NCBI GenBank assembly: GCA_030671225.1
Contig: DAOVAE010000059.1
Span: 1 to 6,935, forward strand
DNA length: 6,935 bases
Reading direction: 5' to 3'
DNA from: Desulfobacteraceae bacterium
Lineage (GTDB): Bacteria; Desulfobacterota; Desulfobacteria; Desulfobacterales; UBA11574
The translations under genes and the position numbers were made by a program. Positions 4,705-6,935 of the stretch are shown in pieces. Below the pieces are notes generated by a model, which was not told the origin of the DNA, did not search any database, and was given only the letters and a program-made list of their open reading frames with translations. Numbering within the stretch: the first letter of the stretch is position 1; every line of letters starts with the position of its first letter.

Positions 4705-6935
4705 GTGACACAGCCTCAGTCATCCATTGAAATAAGCACAGATAAATTGCCGGGGATTCTTCCCATCCTCCCTTTGTTTGATGCAGCCCTTTTCCCTAAA
4801 ATGGTTTTGCCCCTTGTTGTCATGCAGGGGAAATCGATTCAACTGGTGGACGAAGCCATGTCCCATAATCGTATCATAGGGCTTATTGTCGCGAAACAAT
4901 CTATTCAGGAAAACACTTATACGAAAGATGATCTGAATGCAATTGGTACAAGCGCTTTGATCCTTAAAATGGCAAAAACGGAAGACAACAGATTGCAATT
5001 GCTGGCTCAAGGTCTGGAGAGATTCAGGGTAAAAGAATATATTGGAGGTAAACCCTACCTCCAGGCCACTGTGGAGTATATTAAGGATGTAGAAAAGAGA
5101 GACAAGAAAACCGAGGCCCTGATGGCCAACATGGTCAGTCAGTTCACCAGGTTTGCTGAGCTTTCTCCTGGTCTACCCCAGGAAATAGTTGCAATGGCAA
5201 AATCGATACAGGAACCTGGCATATTGGCCGATATGGTTACCTCTACCATTAATTCCTCCCTTAAGGAAAAGCAATCGATTCTGGAAATTTTTAATGTCAA
5301 AAAACGATTAAAAGAAGTTACCAGGCTTGTTAACTATCAGCTGGAAATTCTCGAATTAGGAAACAAGATACAGTCTCAGGTCAAAGGGGACATGGATAAA
5401 AGGCAAAGAGAATATTATCTGCGTGAGCAACTCAAAAAGATCAAGGAAGAACTGGGTGAAAAGGATGAAACTAAAGTTGAAATTGAAGACTACAGAGCAA
5501 AAATCGAGGAGAAAAATCTTCCCGAGGAAGCCCGCAAAGAGGCTGAACGTGAACTTAACCGCCTTGCCCGCATGCACCCATCCTCTGCGGAATATACCGT
5601 GGCATCTACTTATCTGGACTGGCTGACAACCCTCCCCTGGCATGAAAATACCGAAGACAACCTTGATATAAACATGGCGAAAAAGGTTTTGGATGACGAT
5701 CATTACGGGCTTAAGAAACCCAAAAAGCGGGTAATCGAATATCTCGCAGTGCGCAAGCTCAAACCCGAGTCAAAGGGCCCTATCCTGTGCTTTGTGGGTC
5801 CTCCCGGTACCGGAAAAACATCTCTGGGCAGCTCGATAGCCCGGGCTTTGGGAAGAAAATTTGTCCGTATCTCCTTGGGGGGTGTAAGGGATGAAGCTGA
5901 AATCAGAGGACATCGGCGCACCTATGTCGGAGCCCTTCCCGGTCGTATTATCCAGGGAATCCGGCGTTCAGGATCAAACAACCCAGTATTTATGCTGGAC
6001 GAAATAGACAAGGTGGGAAGCGATTTTCGCGGTGATCCATCATCGGCCCTACTGGAGGTTCTTGATCCTGAACAAAACTTTTCTTTTTCAGATCACTATC
6101 TGGATGTGCCGTTCGACCTGTCCAAAGTCATGTTCATAACGACCGCGAATATTCTTGATACTGTGCCGCCTGCCCTCAGGGACAGGATGGAGGTACTAGA
6201 GCTTCTGGGTTATACACTTGACGAAAAAATTAAAATTGCAACAAGATATCTCATTCCCCGACAACGTGAAACCCATGGTCTAAAAGCTAACCAGATATCA
6301 TTCACAAAAGGAGCATTAAAGCGGATCATTTCAGGCTATACTCGGGAAGCGGGCTTAAGAAACCTGGAGCGCGAAATTGCAACGGTTTGCCGGGGGGTGG
6401 CAACCAAGATAGCGGCAGGCGATGTAAAACCTGCCAAAATCAGGATTAATGATATTTCTGAGTATCTTGGGCCGATTCGCATGATTTCAGACGTAAAATC
6501 AAGAATTTCAATACCTGGTGTGGCCATGGGGCTTGCCTGGACACCCGCAGGTGGGGAGATCCTTTTTATCGAAGCCACAGCCATGAAAGGGAAAAAAGGC
6601 CTTACCTTAACCGGCCAGCTTGGAGATGTTATGAAGGAATCCGCAACCGCAGCATTAAGCTTTATTCGGACAAATGCAGCATCTCTGAATATTGATGAAG
6701 ATTTTTTTGAAAATAGCGATATTCACCTGCACGTACCGGCCGGTGCCATACCCAAGGATGGCCCTTCTGCTGGTGTAACAATGCTAACCGCCCTGGTGTC
6801 GCTACTATCCCAAAAAACCATCCGGAAGGACCTTGCCATGACCGGTGAAATAACCCTGAGAGGGCAGGTGCTGCCGGTTGGCGGTACAAAGGAAAAGGTT
6901 CTCGCTGCCCATCGCGCGGGTATTAAAACCATCGT
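4705..6935 (+). CDS. lon: ATP-dependent protease Lon (La), C-terminal end beyond window
   Basis: The frame is open for 743 complete codons; bacterial Lon is usually about 780-820 residues, so only the last part of the protease domain is missing. The N-terminal substrate-binding domain spans about residues 15-210 (LPILPL at 19-24). A charged helical, coiled-coil-like region at about 233-300 ends at LPW (310-312). The AAA+ module has Walker A GPPGTGKT (365-372), Walker B with Asp432-Glu433, sensor Asn482, and DRM at 493-495. The protease domain carries the catalytic dyad: Ser688 in PKDGPSAG and Lys731 in GGTKEK, 43 residues apart as in E. coli Lon. Lon is a cytosolic homo-hexamer that unfolds and degrades damaged and regulatory proteins using ATP. 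It follows hsp20 by 54 nt, probably in one heat-shock-responsive operon. No frameshift or lost residue was seen. Confidence 0.97.
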   Translation, partial: MTQPQSSIEISTDKLPGILPILPLFDAALFPKMVLPLVVMQGKSIQLVDEAMSHNRIIGLIVAKQSIQENTYTKDDLNAIGTSALILKMAKTEDNRLQLLAQGLERFRVKEYIGGKPYLQATVEYIKDVEKRDKKTEALMANMVSQFTRFAELSPGLPQEIVAMAKSIQEPGILADMVTSTINSSLKEKQSILEIFNVKKRLKEVTRLVNYQLEILELGNKIQSQVKGDMDKRQREYYLREQLKKIKEELGEKDETKVEIEDYRAKIEEKNLPEEARKEAERELNRLARMHPSSAEYTVASTYLDWLTTLPWHENTEDNLDINMAKKVLDDDHYGLKKPKKRVIEYLAVRKLKPESKGPILCFVGPPGTGKTSLGSSIARALGRKFVRISLGGVRDEAEIRGHRRTYVGALPGRIIQGIRRSGSNNPVFMLDEIDKVGSDFRGDPSSALLEVLDPEQNFSFSDHYLDVPFDLSKVMFITTANILDTVPPALRDRMEVLELLGYTLDEKIKIATRYLIPRQRETHGLKANQISFTKGALKRIISGYTREAGLRNLEREIATVCRGVATKIAAGDVKPAKIRINDISEYLGPIRMISDVKSRISIPGVAMGLAWTPAGGEILFIEATAMKGKKGLTLTGQLGDVMKESATAALSFIRTNAASLNIDEDFFENSDIHLHVPAGAIPKDGPSAGVTMLTALVSLLSQKTIRKDLAMTGEITLRGQVLPVGGTKEKVLAAHRAGIKTI

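Noticed and set aside
5356..5703. 115-codon minus-strand frame inside lon
   Set aside because: It is antisense to the Lon coiled-coil region. Its Phe/Leu-rich content mirrors the Lys/Glu codons of the real gene.

Overview
The window looks like the chromosome of a Gram-negative, AT-leaning bacterium, most plausibly from the Desulfobacterota (sulfate-reducer-like 'deltaproteobacteria'). This assignment is inference, from the wording of the Lon protein, the hsp20-lon pairing, and the mix of ATG, GTG and TTG starts behind strong GGAGG ribosome binding sites. No rRNA, tRNA or CRISPR array was recognised.

Layout, left to right. (1) Positions 1-517, minus strand: the N-terminal 172 residues of a membrane-bound sterol desaturase / fatty acid hydroxylase family protein, starting at TTG and running off the left edge. 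(2) Positions 518-916: a divergent, AT-rich intergenic region with four inverted repeats and promoter-like sequences. One of these has a MerR-type geometry in front of copZ. (3) Positions 917-1120: a 67-residue CopZ-like copper chaperone. (4) Positions 1121-1453: a gap holding a GC-rich, inverted-repeat-bounded element (1136-1292) and then an AT-rich promoter-like stretch. (5) Positions 1454-3901: an intact 815-residue Cu(I)-exporting P1B-1 ATPase (CopA) with two N-terminal metal-binding domains. (6) Positions 3914-4055: a 142-bp MITE with perfect 17-bp terminal inverted repeats and a 5-bp TAAGT target duplication, inserted 12 bp after the copA stop. (7) Positions 4056-4203: a leader with a heat-shock-like promoter and a nine-codon micro-ORF. 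(8) Positions 4204-4650: a small heat shock protein (Hsp20). (9) From 4705 to the right edge: the ATP-dependent protease Lon, starting at GTG, with 743 complete codons visible.

Two functional modules are present. copZ and copA form a copper-homeostasis pair: the chaperone is expected to hand Cu(I) to the ATPase, which pumps it out of the cytoplasm. hsp20 and lon form a proteostasis pair: the holdase keeps unfolded protein soluble and Lon degrades what cannot be rescued. The MITE sits on the boundary between the modules. I found no clearly new multi-gene system. The parts most worth following up are non-coding: the symmetric MITE, the structured element splitting copZ from copA, the MerR-like copZ promoter and the micro-ORF before hsp20.
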